Shown here: positions 34,554 through 43,238 of the stretch, piece by piece
Layout of the letters: every line of letters begins with the position of its first letter
Position numbering within the stretch: the stretch's first letter is position 1
Origin: Fischerella muscicola SAG 1427-1 = PCC 73103
GTDB lineage: Bacteria > Cyanobacteriota > Cyanobacteriia > Cyanobacteriales > Nostocaceae
Assembly (NCBI RefSeq): GCF_000317245.1
Contig: NZ_AJLJ01000210.1
Coordinates: 1-64,000 of the forward strand
DNA: 64,000 bases
Direction: 5' to 3'
The notes under the pieces: model-generated
What the model was told of the DNA's origin: nothing
Databases searched by the model: none
The model's input: only the letters and a program-made list of their open reading frames with translations
Translations under genes and position numbers: made by a program

Positions 34554-36908
34554 CTACTGTCTTGCCATAATGGTACGCATTTCGGCTTCTTTGTCTTGAA
34601 TCAAATCTCCACTAACATCCACTGTGACGCTATAAATTTTGCCCGTAAATTTGAAGGGTGGTTCATATTCGGGTGTTACAGGCGCACCAGGGGCTATCCC
34701 ACAGGTCACGCCACTGGTCAGACCTAGTGCTAAGGGAGTAGTTATAGGGACATCCGCTTGTCCGACTAATTTCCCATCGATATAAAGTCGAGCGCGACCA
34801 GGCGATCCTTTCCCCTTCGCTAAATCTGGCTGATCTGTCACTTCAAACTCAAAGCATAACTGGTGTCGATCTTCGGGGACTGACTCTACAGACTCGACAT
34901 GATAGAGCGATCGCGCTACATAATTATGAACCCAATGCAGTTTACCATCTTTCACATAAAAGGAGTAGCCACTATCATTACCCCCGTGAGCAAGTAATAC
35001 TCCCTGTGCGCCACCTTTGGGAATTTCTACATCTGCTGTAATACTGTGAGAACGATTGAGCAACTTGACAGCACTATTGGCTGGGATTGGCTGAGTATCA
35101 GGATAGTAAGTATAGCGGCTACGATTGACAACAATTTGAGGACGTTCTTCCGCCAATCGTTGTACGCCCCTACCATCTACAGGCAACACATTGTATTTAC
35201 CCGCCTCTACATACCAAGTGGCAATCATCTCAATTAGCTTAGGACGGTTGTCCGCCGCAATGTCGTCATTTTCAGCAAAATCCTCAGCAACGTGATACAG
35301 TTCCCAATGATGGGTATCCAAGTCTGTGAGGGTTTCAGCTGAGATTGGCGCACCAAAAAACTGACCTGCTTCTGTAAATGAGGGGCCAGGCCAAGGACAA
35401 ACAGCTCGCCAGCCATCATGATAAAGAGAGCGATGTCCCATCATTTCAAAATACTGGGTAAAGTGCTTAGTGGGTGCATCATTACTATTAAAAGTATGGG
35501 CAAAGCTGACACCTTCTATCGGAGATTGGCTAACACCCCTGATCGTTGGCGGTGGTTCAATTTTTAGTAGCTCAAGTACCGTTGGCACTAGGTCAATGGC
35601 ATGGGCATACTGATTACGGATTTCGCCTTTTGCCTCAATCCCTTGAGTCCAATGGACTATCAAGGGGTCGCTAATTCCACCCCGATAGGTTTCCCGTTTC
35701 CAGCGACGGAAAGGCGTATTACCTGCCCAAGTCCAGCCCCAAGCATAATGGTTGAAGGTTTCTGGACTGCCTAGCTTATCCAGGGCCTTGAGATTTTCCT
35801 CTAAGGATTCTGGTACATTGTTAAAAAACAGATTCTCATTAACCGAACCAGTTGCTCCACCTTCAGAACTTGCCCCATTGTCCGAGACAACCATAATTAT
35901 AGTATTGTCAAACTCGCCGATCGCTTTGAGGAAGTCGAGTAAGCGACCGATATGGTAGTCTGTATGGGTTAAAAAACCAGCAAAGACTTCCATCATGCGG
36001 GCATAAAGCCGTTTTTCTGCTGCTGACAGGGTATCCCAGTGGGGAACATCGGGGTCGTGGCGCGAGAGTTTAGCATCGGCGGGGACGATCCCCATTTTCT
36101 GCTGACGGGCAAAAACGTCCTTTCTGTATGCTTCCCAACCATTATCGAACTTACCTGCATAGGCATCAGCCCATTCTTTCGGTACATGATGAGGGGCGTG
36201 CATCGCACCAGGACAAAAATACATGAAAAAGGGTTTATTTGGGGCAACCTGCTTGGCATCAGCGATAAAGCTAATAGCCTTGTCTACTAAGTCTTCGGTC
36301 AAATGGTAGCCTTCTGCGGGGGTCTTTTCCGGCTTAACGGTGTGGTTATCATAAACCAAATCTGGATAATACTGGTGGGTTTCTCCTCCTAGAAAACCAT
36401 AAAAACGCTCAAAACCGCGACCGAGAGGCCAGCGGTCATAGGGTCCAGCCGCAGAGATCTGATCTGAGGGCGTTAAATGCCATTTCCCGATCGCATAGGT
36501 GTTATAACCCTTCTGTAGTAATATTTCCGAAAGAAACCCATTCTCAAAAGGAATGTTCCCATTACTACCTGGATAACCAGTAGAACCTTCTGTAATGCAA
36601 GACATGGCGTTGGAATGGTGATTGCGCCCAGTTAGAAGGCAAGAGCGAGTGGGTGAACACAACGCCGTCGTGTGTAGATTGTTGTAGCGCAAGCCATTGG
36701 CAGCTAGTGCGTCTAGGTTTGGTGTTTTGATCGGACTTCCGTAGCACCCAAATTGGCCAAAGCCCGTATCATCGAAGATGATAAATAGTACATTTGGTGT
36801 GCCTTCTTTGGCTCGCAAAGGTTCTGGCCAAGCAGGACTCGAGTGATCAACTGTTCGTTCTATTACACCAGGGAAAGTCGTTCCGGGTTTGTATTCACGC
36901 AGCGACAT
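34554..36908 (-). CDS. type I sulfatase (arylsulfatase family)
   Basis: 784 residues. The signature C84-S-P-T-R88 carries the cysteine that becomes formylglycine, D46-D47 (FDDTGFG) are metal ligands, GKWHL and the later SDNGASSEGG segment complete the active site. It hydrolyses sulfate esters. The C-terminal 180 residues form a beta-rich domain (laminin-G-like pattern, DVEIPKGGAQGVLLAHGG). It has no signal peptide, so it is likely cytosolic. A formylglycine-generating enzyme is not in the window. Its neighbours are oxidoreductases; alone on its strand apart from a possible small membrane peptide gene upstream. Confidence 0.94.
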   Translation of the reverse strand: MSLREYKPGTTFPGVIERTVDHSSPAWPEPLRAKEGTPNVLFIIFDDTGFGQFGCYGSPIKTPNLDALAANGLRYNNLHTTALCSPTRSCLLTGRNHHSNAMSCITEGSTGYPGSNGNIPFENGFLSEILLQKGYNTYAIGKWHLTPSDQISAAGPYDRWPLGRGFERFYGFLGGETHQYYPDLVYDNHTVKPEKTPAEGYHLTEDLVDKAISFIADAKQVAPNKPFFMYFCPGAMHAPHHVPKEWADAYAGKFDNGWEAYRKDVFARQQKMGIVPADAKLSRHDPDVPHWDTLSAAEKRLYARMMEVFAGFLTHTDYHIGRLLDFLKAIGEFDNTIIMVVSDNGASSEGGATGSVNENLFFNNVPESLEENLKALDKLGSPETFNHYAWGWTWAGNTPFRRWKRETYRGGISDPLIVHWTQGIEAKGEIRNQYAHAIDLVPTVLELLKIEPPPTIRGVSQSPIEGVSFAHTFNSNDAPTKHFTQYFEMMGHRSLYHDGWRAVCPWPGPSFTEAGQFFGAPISAETLTDLDTHHWELYHVAEDFAENDDIAADNRPKLIEMIATWYVEAGKYNVLPVDGRGVQRLAEERPQIVVNRSRYTYYPDTQPIPANSAVKLLNRSHSITADVEIPKGGAQGVLLAHGGNDSGYSFYVKDGKLHWVHNYVARSLYHVESVESVPEDRHQLCFEFEVTDQPDLAKGKGSPGRARLYIDGKLVGQADVPITTPLALGLTSGVTCGIAPGAPVTPEYEPPFKFTGKIYSVTVDVSGDLIQDKEAEMRTIMARQ

Positions 36909-36939
36909 GAACTTAAACTCCTGTATGAATATGCAACGC

Positions 36940-37044
36940 CTAAAAATCCAAATATTTAATTACCACACCAATAAAACTAACTAAGCCAATCACTAGCAAA
37001 GCCATCCCAACAAATTCCACACAATAGAGAGGTTTTGTAAGCAT
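36940..37044 (-). CDS. putative 34-residue single-helix membrane peptide
   Basis: This ORF is too short for usual gene finders: MLTKPLYCVEFVGMALLVIG, then LVSFIGVVIKYLDF. It has a 20-residue hydrophobic helix with a charged residue at each end. It runs in the same direction as, and ends 31 bp before, the sulfatase start. I see no good Shine-Dalgarno, so expression is uncertain. Confidence 0.4.
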   Translation of the reverse strand: MLTKPLYCVEFVGMALLVIGLVSFIGVVIKYLDF

Positions 37045-37319
37045 AGCGATCGCTTTGTGGTTAAAGACGCACTTGGAGAAGCTGCCAACAAGGCCAATCC
37101 ACCCATAGCTGATTTATAGACACAAACAAATCACTTTGCGTCCCCCTAAAGTCTGATAAGGAAGTACATTTTAGTGGGTGTAATTGGGAATGTACATACA
37201 GGCTTAAAATTCAGATGCGATCGCTTCTGGTAGTGTGAGGGTACTTAATTTTTAACTTCTGTTAAAAACAAAAAGACCCAGTAGTTAAATTACTGGGCTT
37301 GATTATTTCATCAGACATC
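37045..37319. other. gap region with a CCCAGTA hairpin
   Basis: CCCAGTAGTTAAATTACTGGG (37277-37297) forms a hairpin with a short TT-rich 3' flank. No gene is seen here. Confidence 0.4.
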
Positions 37320-37414
37320 CAGGACTTACGCAAGATGTGACCGAAAACCTTATTCTTGCGTAGCGGTAATTCATGAATTACCGCAAATGCGCGTTATGTT
37401 TTGCGTAAGTCCTG
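37320..37414. mobile_element. MITE-like element, 95 bp, 14-bp terminal inverted repeats and 5-bp target duplication
   Basis: CAGGACTTACGCAA (37320-37333) and TTGCGTAAGTCCTG (37401-37414) are perfect inverted ends. ACATC occurs directly outside both ends (37315-37319 and 37415-37419), an exact target-site duplication. The inside carries a palindrome TAGCGGTAATTCATGAATTACCGC and no ORF, so it must have been moved by a transposase encoded elsewhere. Confidence 0.75.
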
Positions 37415-37510
37415 ACATCAACACCCTACGAGAAATTGTGGTTCCAGTGGATGAAAATGCAGTAAAGCTGAAACCCTTTTCCAGTGGGTTAATTTTTTTG
37501 TTCTATTTAG

Positions 37511-38788
37511 CTAAAGCTGACTTGAAATAGGTGCTGCTGCTAAATTGTTTGATTTTTCTACTATTTGATATAGTCTGTGTTCAAACTTTTGCATACATAC
37601 AGACCAATCATATTCAAGCACAGAAAAACGAGCGTGGAGAGACATTTCTTCTTTGAGTTCGGGATTTTCGAGAATTCTAATTACTTTGTTGGCAAAATCC
37701 CAAGGACTATTTGATTGAGCTAAAAAGCCGTTGCGCCCAGGGACTACTTGTTCTGAGGTTGAGGGTGCTTTGACTGCAACTACAGGAGTTCCTGATGCTA
37801 AAGCTTCGTTGGTGGAAGTGCAGAAGTTTTCGGTAACGGATGCATTGACAAAAATATCGGCTCGTGCGTACCATCCCAATAGTTCTGTACCGTGAGATTC
37901 TCCCCAGATAGTTACGCCTTTGCCAAATTGAGCTGCACGTTGACGGATTTCTTCTTGCTGGGGGCCACTACCGACAATAACTAGATGTACATCAGGGATT
38001 TTGGCAGCGACGATTGGGTATATATCTAAAAGTTGAATGACACTCTTTTCGGGAGCAATGCGTCCAACAAACAAAAGTGTGGGACGATTGTCTTTAGGTA
38101 TGGGGTTGTAGGAGATATTGGCAGGATTAAATTTTTGGCAATCTATACCTTGATAGGGTAGGTATTCGCTGCGTTGGGATTTCAAGCTCTTATATTTTTC
38201 AAGCTGTTCTCGCGAAGAAAAAAAGTTATAGTCGTAAGATTCGCTGAATTGTTTGATTAACATGGGTAACATGGGACGAATAAAGCTAAAAAATTGATTG
38301 CCCATGTAATAGCGAATATAAGCAACGATATCGGTGTGGAATAGCGATATGATCGGTGTGCCAGTTTTTTTAGCGTATTCAATACCTACAGGGCGACCGT
38401 AACCTTGTAAGTATAGTGAATAAAAGCCTCGCATTTGTGGTGCTTCTTCAACAATCACAAGGTCTGGTTTAAAGTTCTCCAGTAATTTAGTATCGCTCCA
38501 ATGTCGATAGTGTAATGGTTGGGGAAGAGATTTATAAAAGATTAGGGGTTGGGTGGGAAATGCATAGGAAGAAAATTTAGGGAAAGATTGAAGTTCTTTG
38601 AGTCCCACCATCGGACGACTACCAACTTCTTCTGGATACTGGTCGTTGATTTCTGGGTGAATGAGAAATACTTCGTGTCCCTGTTGTAGTAACCAGCGCA
38701 CTCGTTGGTGGACTGCGATGGAAACCCCTGTCAAAAATGGCGCATACAATCCTGTAATTAATGCTATGCGAAGAGGTTGTTTTTTCAT
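37511..38788 (-). CDS. hglT: family 4 glycosyltransferase, HglT-like
   Basis: 425 residues, GT-B fold. The N-terminal half has TGLYAPFLTGVSIAVHQRVR (acceptor side); the C-terminal half has LLFVGRIAPEKSVIQLLD and the donor-binding E-x7-E motif ENFCTSTNEALASGTPVVA. In Anabaena the glucosyltransferase HglT, which puts glucose on the heterocyst fatty alcohol, lies at the end of the same gene order (GT, GT2, DUF2141, epimerase, permease, fusion protein), so this is the likely homologue. It starts with ATG at 38788. The symbol depends on gene order and domain type. Confidence 0.75.
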   Translation of the reverse strand: MKKQPLRIALITGLYAPFLTGVSIAVHQRVRWLLQQGHEVFLIHPEINDQYPEEVGSRPMVGLKELQSFPKFSSYAFPTQPLIFYKSLPQPLHYRHWSDTKLLENFKPDLVIVEEAPQMRGFYSLYLQGYGRPVGIEYAKKTGTPIISLFHTDIVAYIRYYMGNQFFSFIRPMLPMLIKQFSESYDYNFFSSREQLEKYKSLKSQRSEYLPYQGIDCQKFNPANISYNPIPKDNRPTLLFVGRIAPEKSVIQLLDIYPIVAAKIPDVHLVIVGSGPQQEEIRQRAAQFGKGVTIWGESHGTELLGWYARADIFVNASVTENFCTSTNEALASGTPVVAVKAPSTSEQVVPGRNGFLAQSNSPWDFANKVIRILENPELKEEMSLHARFSVLEYDWSVCMQKFEHRLYQIVEKSNNLAAAPISSQL

Positions 38789-38826
38789 AGTTAGGGGAGT
38801 TATTTGGAGAAATGAGGAGATGGGGG

Positions 38827-38989
38827 AGCATCCTAAATGTTCAAAAACCCGCCTGCGATTGAAATCGCAGTCTCATAGCTAAAGTCTGCTTAAGCAGACT
38901 GCTTGATTTTATGAAGTCGTCTGAAGACGACTTGTGCTATTAGCAAAGGGTTTAAACCCTTTGCGGTATATTGAAAAAATTGGGATGCT
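38827..38989. repeat. 163-bp element with four tandem hairpins and inverted ends
   Basis: The ends AGCATCCTAAATGTTCAA and TTGAAAAAATTGGGATGCT are imperfect inverted repeats. Inside are four perfect short hairpins in a row: GCGATTGAAATCGC, AGTCTGCTTAAGCAGACT, AAGTCGTCTGAAGACGACTT and GCAAAGGGTTTAAACCCTTTGC. It separates the two glycosyltransferase genes and resembles known cyanobacterial multi-stem repeats. Confidence 0.7.
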
Positions 38990-39060
38990 CTAGGAGATGG
39001 GGGGTGTAAGGAGCAGTAAATTACTAACAACTCAAAACTAACAATTAATCTGTTAGATGT

Positions 39061-40320
39061 TCACAAAGATACTTTGCTATCAATGGGTTGGTCTAAGATT
39101 TGATAGGGGCGATATTCAATCAGACGAATGTGCCAAGGCCCTTTGATTTGGTAGGTGACGCCGCGCCAGCTAACTTTTGACATCCAAAAAGATAATGTCA
39201 GTGCAAACCCATAAAACCAGTGTGTGAGGGGTATACCAAATAGCATTCTGACTATCGTGGCTGGTGATAATTTTGTTTTGACTTTTGTGTTGTGGCGAAT
39301 TATCGGTGTGACTCCGATTTCGAGGGCGATCGCCAACAACAGCAATGCTACTATATAGCTACCATAGCTAATAAAAGCTAAAGCCGCAGCATCCCATTGT
39401 TGTGTCCACAATGCTGCTATAGACAACATCAACAGCAGATTTGGAAGTAGTACTGTTTGCAATGCATCAGCAATTACCGCCCACCACTGGGGATGATACA
39501 GGCGCGAAGACAACATTTGACGCTTTGTCCAGTCAAATAATCTTGGTAAGTCGCATTCTTCACGATTCACAATCAACAGAGATGGTACAAACTTTACCTG
39601 GAATCCATAATTTGCCAGAACTCTGCGGATCATAGTATCGTCAGTATAGCTTCTTGCCCATCTCTCTAATAGTTCGGTTTCGTGAATAACTTCTGTTTTC
39701 AGTGCTAAACTACCCCCCCAAGGAATGCGGTAGAGACTCATCTGCACAACAGCAGAGGAATTCCAGAAATACCGCACCAGTGAACCCCAATATTTACCTG
39801 TGGGTAAGTACCAACGATTACCAGTTGTCGCCCCTACTTTCGGATCAGCTAGAGGACTGACTAATTCGCGTAACCAGTTGGGATGAACTATCGCATCAGC
39901 ATCTACAAATGCAACTATTTTGTAGGATTCATCCAATTCTGAGACAGCTTGCACTATAGAACTGCATTTGAGGCTACAGTTATATCGTCTGATACTCAAA
40001 GGGCTAATTTGGACGTTAGTTGCACTTAGTGAGGCTATAGTTTCAGTAGCAATTTTCCAAGCTGGATCTTCACGATGATCGATAATTATCTTTAAATCAT
40101 ATTGTGGATAGTTTTGTTGCAGAAGTGATTCTAAACAATTGGCTAGAAACGGATCGCTTCCCCGCAAACAAAGAATCACTGCTGTTTTCGGAAGCTGTTC
40201 ATCTGGTAAGGAATTTATGCGATGCGTTCTTAATGTCCATAAAAAAGCTAAGGTAACAAATGTTTGAATTGCCAACCAACTTAGCAACATTCTAGACAGA
40301 GATATCGCCAGTTCTTTCAT
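39061..40320 (-). CDS. membrane-bound family 2 glycosyltransferase
   Basis: 419 residues. One N-terminal membrane helix (LLSWLAIQTFVTLAFLWTL), then a GT-A domain: TAVILCLRG, the DxD motif (FVDADAIVHP), a TDD acid motif (YTDDTMIRR) and KRQMLSSRLY. At least three helices follow (from about residue 270). This resembles ceramide glucosyltransferase/ORMDL-type or hopanoid-like GT21/GT2 enzymes, acting at the inner membrane face. It is in the same operon-like run as hglT and hgdA and is probably needed for the heterocyst envelope, but its acceptor is unknown. Confidence 0.85.
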   Translation of the reverse strand: MKELAISLSRMLLSWLAIQTFVTLAFLWTLRTHRINSLPDEQLPKTAVILCLRGSDPFLANCLESLLQQNYPQYDLKIIIDHREDPAWKIATETIASLSATNVQISPLSIRRYNCSLKCSSIVQAVSELDESYKIVAFVDADAIVHPNWLRELVSPLADPKVGATTGNRWYLPTGKYWGSLVRYFWNSSAVVQMSLYRIPWGGSLALKTEVIHETELLERWARSYTDDTMIRRVLANYGFQVKFVPSLLIVNREECDLPRLFDWTKRQMLSSRLYHPQWWAVIADALQTVLLPNLLLMLSIAALWTQQWDAAALAFISYGSYIVALLLLAIALEIGVTPIIRHNTKVKTKLSPATIVRMLFGIPLTHWFYGFALTLSFWMSKVSWRGVTYQIKGPWHIRLIEYRPYQILDQPIDSKVSL

Positions 40321-40393
40321 TGGTGAGGAGTGTGAGGAGTGGGAGATAGAGAGAGTTTTTTGATAATCAAGTGCAAGATATGTGGCAAAAAAT

Positions 40394-40873
40394 TTATGGA
40401 TCTAGTCCATATTTCATGTCAATGTTGATGATTGTATTTTTCTGCAATGGAAAACTTGCTTTATTGAATTTTGGTGTACCAGTTATGACTGATATGGTTG
40501 GGTTATTAGAAACTCCAAAACCTTCTTGGGGAATGCCTAAAAAATCTTGATTGAGTTTATAATCTCCGTTTTGATCATCAACTACAGCAACTGCATACTT
40601 TCCTGGTTTTAAACCAACAAATTCTTTTTTTACAGAACTTCCTGTAATTTTGACACAGCCGCTTTTGACACCACTAGTCTCACTCAGAGGAAATCCTTTT
40701 TCACTCGCATATACTTTCAGACAAATCTGACCTTTTTGATGTTTGATACCATTTACTACTACAGTCAGTGTAGTTGTAGGTTCTGCCCGCACTGTGTTAG
40801 ATAAAGCAATACTTACCAAACTCGGAAGTAAAAATATCAAAACTTTAGAGGCTTTCATTAACATGATTTTCAT
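40394..40873 (-). CDS. DUF2141 exported protein
   Basis: 159 residues with a signal peptide (VLIFLLPSLVSIALSNTVRA) and a beta-sandwich with LTVVVNGIKHQKGQICLKVY, GLKPGKYAVAVVDDQNGD, the DUF2141 signature (PGxYAxxxxHDxNxxxxxD type), and GIPQEGFGVSN. The role is unknown; in this order it accompanies heterocyst envelope genes. The ATG at 40873 immediately follows the TAG of the epimerase gene, so the two are co-translated; an ATG at 40864 is possible. Confidence 0.85.
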   Translation of the reverse strand: MKIMLMKASKVLIFLLPSLVSIALSNTVRAEPTTTLTVVVNGIKHQKGQICLKVYASEKGFPLSETSGVKSGCVKITGSSVKKEFVGLKPGKYAVAVVDDQNGDYKLNQDFLGIPQEGFGVSNNPTISVITGTPKFNKASFPLQKNTIINIDMKYGLDP

Positions 40874-41881
40874 CTAATTATTTACAATTTTCTTGAGGTC
40901 TGTCTTTTTCACCCATTCCTGGGTTAAACGCATTCCTTCTTCTAAGTTGACTTTGGGTTCATAACTTAAATTTTTGCGTGCTTTTTCAATTGAATAAGCA
41001 TAGGGACGAGTCATAAAATCTACGGCTTCTGGTAAGATATCAGCTTGTTTCCGAAAGAGTTTTTGTCCCTGGTAGCGCAGCTTGAGAAATAGTTTGAGTT
41101 CGTCTTTTGGTAGTGAAAAAGGTGCTGGTAAACCTGACATTTCTGCCAAGCAAGTAAAATATTCTTTCCAAGTAGTTTCTTGTCCGTCGGTGATGTTGAA
41201 AGTTTCCCCGTAGGTTTCTTTTTCGATTGCTAAAAATATGGCTGTAACTAGGTTATCAATATATACGTGATTGATGATTCCCATGCCATCACCAGCATAG
41301 GCAAATAATTTTTGCCGCATCATGATTAATGGTCGGACTATCCAAGGAATACTACCTGGGCCATAAACATCACCTGCTCTCAGAATAATGGTGCCAAAAT
41401 CGGGTGGATGATTCAGTTGTAAAAGTGCTTTTTCTGCTTCGATTTTTGTCTGACAATAAGGATTATTATCTCCTGAAAGTGGCCCTTCTTCTGTGATGTG
41501 TTTCGGATAATTAAAGCCATAAACTAATCCACTGGAGATATAAACAAAGGTTTTGACACCAGCATTTTTTGCTGCTTTAGCTATGTTGATAGTTCCATCA
41601 ACATTTACTTTGCGAAATTCTTCTAGGGAACCACCTTCTTTGGCAATTTCATCTGTGTGTACAACTATATCTACTCCCTGACAAGCTAATTCAGCAGTAG
41701 CAGAATCGGTGATATTGCCAATGATGACTTTTGTGCCTAAATTCTGTGCTTTTTTAGCTTTATCTGCGGAACTTTGCATTCCACAGACTTTCATCCCGTT
41801 AGCGATCGCTAATTGAGCAGTACGTAAACCGATAAATTCGCCAATTCCAGTGATGAGGATAGTTTTATTTTGCAAGTTCAT
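40874..41881 (-). CDS. hgdA: NAD-dependent epimerase/dehydratase, HgdA-like
   Basis: 335 residues, extended SDR. Cofactor loop TGIGEFIG, serine in ISSGLVYG, YCQTK (YxxxK), and NVDGTINIAKAAKNAG, RAGDVYGPG and VYIDNLV as in UDP-sugar epimerases and 3-beta-HSD-like enzymes. In Anabaena the homologue HgdA, beside the hgdB/hgdC genes, is required for a proper heterocyst glycolipid layer. I chose ATG at 41881; the frame extends to TTG at 41926 without conserved sequence. Its stop abuts the DUF2141 start. The substrate is not certain. Confidence 0.78.
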   Translation of the reverse strand: MNLQNKTILITGIGEFIGLRTAQLAIANGMKVCGMQSSADKAKKAQNLGTKVIIGNITDSATAELACQGVDIVVHTDEIAKEGGSLEEFRKVNVDGTINIAKAAKNAGVKTFVYISSGLVYGFNYPKHITEEGPLSGDNNPYCQTKIEAEKALLQLNHPPDFGTIILRAGDVYGPGSIPWIVRPLIMMRQKLFAYAGDGMGIINHVYIDNLVTAIFLAIEKETYGETFNITDGQETTWKEYFTCLAEMSGLPAPFSLPKDELKLFLKLRYQGQKLFRKQADILPEAVDFMTRPYAYSIEKARKNLSYEPKVNLEEGMRLTQEWVKKTDLKKIVNN

Positions 41882-41939
41882 ATTTGGGTAGAAATTATTT
41901 GAGGAGTGTGAGAGATGAAATACCAATTACCATTGTACA

Positions 41940-41957
41940 GACGCGATAAATCGCGTC
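41940..41957. repeat. GACGCGATAAATCGCGTC palindrome at the end of hgdC
   Basis: This copy, with CCATTGTACA before and TCTCTA after, is nearly identical over 27 bases to the one at 46653-46670. Its right flank supplies the stop codon of hgdC (41959-41961). Confidence 0.75.
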
Positions 41958-41958
41958 T

Positions 41959-43137
41959 CTAAAAAATATCTGCTGGGTCTGTGGAGCGCAGTTTATTAAT
42001 AGCTAATGCCCCAGATGTCATACACATTAATATTGTTGAAATGAAAACAATTACTGCATTTTGAGGAGTCATCATTATGGGTAGTTTAGTTGCTCCCATA
42101 GCAAAATCATATAAGAAGATAGATATAAAAAACCCTGGAATGTAACCTAAGAATGACAATATAAAAGCCTGTTGAAACACGACATTTAATAAGTAATTGT
42201 TTCCATAACCTATGGCTTTTAAGGTTGCATAAGCGACTAGTTGAGTGGAGATATTACTGTAAAGAATTTGATAAACAATTACCACACCAACAACTGAAGC
42301 CATTGAAATCATGAGATTGAGTATGAAACCAATGGGCGTTCTCGTAGCCCAATATTCTTTCTCAAAATCAATAAACTCTTGGTGAGTAAAAAGTTTCACA
42401 TCGTTGGGTAAATTAGCTCGCAATTCTGCTATTACTTTTTGGGGATTAGCACCTGGTTGTAGTGAAATCACACCGACATCAATCATTTCTGAAGGACGGC
42501 TGTTAGGAAATATCCTTAAGAAAGTTGTGTCACTGACTATCAAGTTTCCATCCACACCAAAGGATGGCCCTAAACTAAATAAACCACCAACTCTAACTCT
42601 ATAACCTCTGAGGGAATCAAAGGGAAATATTTCTAGTATCTGTTCGGTATTTTCCTGAACAAATTTCTTAGCAACTGGGCCAAACTCTGGGCGAGAATTG
42701 CGGTCAAAAAGTACGACATCAGGAACTTTAATTTTATCTATATTCTTCTCAACTTCCGGCATATTCATAATTGGTCTCCCTGGTTCAAAACCAATTACAT
42801 AGATTGAATATTTCTCACCGTTTTCAGGGTTTTTAAATTTAGCAAATCCCAAATATATAGGACTAACTGACTCTACACCATCAAACCCCAAAGCTTGATA
42901 CAATCTAGTCCGAAAGAAGCTTTGAATTGCAGTCAAAGATTTATATTGCGAACTAACCAAAAATAAATCGCCTCGGAGATTGCGATGCACCTGAGTAGCG
43001 CTAGAGTAAAGAGCATCTTGAAATCCAAGTTGCATAAACATCAAAATTACAATAAAACCAATGCCAGCTACAGCTACTAGAGAACGAATTTTGTTTCTGA
43101 CTAGTTGCAACCATGCCAGAGGAATTTTAAACGCCAT
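41959..43137 (-). CDS. hgdC: DevC/HgdC-like ABC transporter permease
   Basis: 392 residues of the DevC (MacB/FtsX-like) family: the start FKIPLAWLQLVRNKIRSLVA and first helix (VAGIGFIVILMFMQLGF), a large periplasmic loop (about 45-265) and three C-terminal helices (LNLMISMASVVGVVIVYQIL, NVVFQQAFILSFLGYIPGF, AVIVFISTILMCMTSG). DevBCA and HgdBC pumps with TolC (HgdD) export heterocyst glycolipids. Only a fusion protein gene is linked here. Its stop codon lies within a palindromic repeat. HgdC versus another DevC paralogue is decided by gene order. Confidence 0.85.
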   Translation of the reverse strand: MAFKIPLAWLQLVRNKIRSLVAVAGIGFIVILMFMQLGFQDALYSSATQVHRNLRGDLFLVSSQYKSLTAIQSFFRTRLYQALGFDGVESVSPIYLGFAKFKNPENGEKYSIYVIGFEPGRPIMNMPEVEKNIDKIKVPDVVLFDRNSRPEFGPVAKKFVQENTEQILEIFPFDSLRGYRVRVGGLFSLGPSFGVDGNLIVSDTTFLRIFPNSRPSEMIDVGVISLQPGANPQKVIAELRANLPNDVKLFTHQEFIDFEKEYWATRTPIGFILNLMISMASVVGVVIVYQILYSNISTQLVAYATLKAIGYGNNYLLNVVFQQAFILSFLGYIPGFFISIFLYDFAMGATKLPIMMTPQNAVIVFISTILMCMTSGALAINKLRSTDPADIF

Positions 43138-43238
43138 GATTTGGTAATTGGTAATTGGTAGTTCGTGGTTAGTAATTAGTAGTAAAAAACCAACCTAGCT
43201 GCTTTGTTTTGTGGGCTATTTTACTATGCTGGGAGTAG

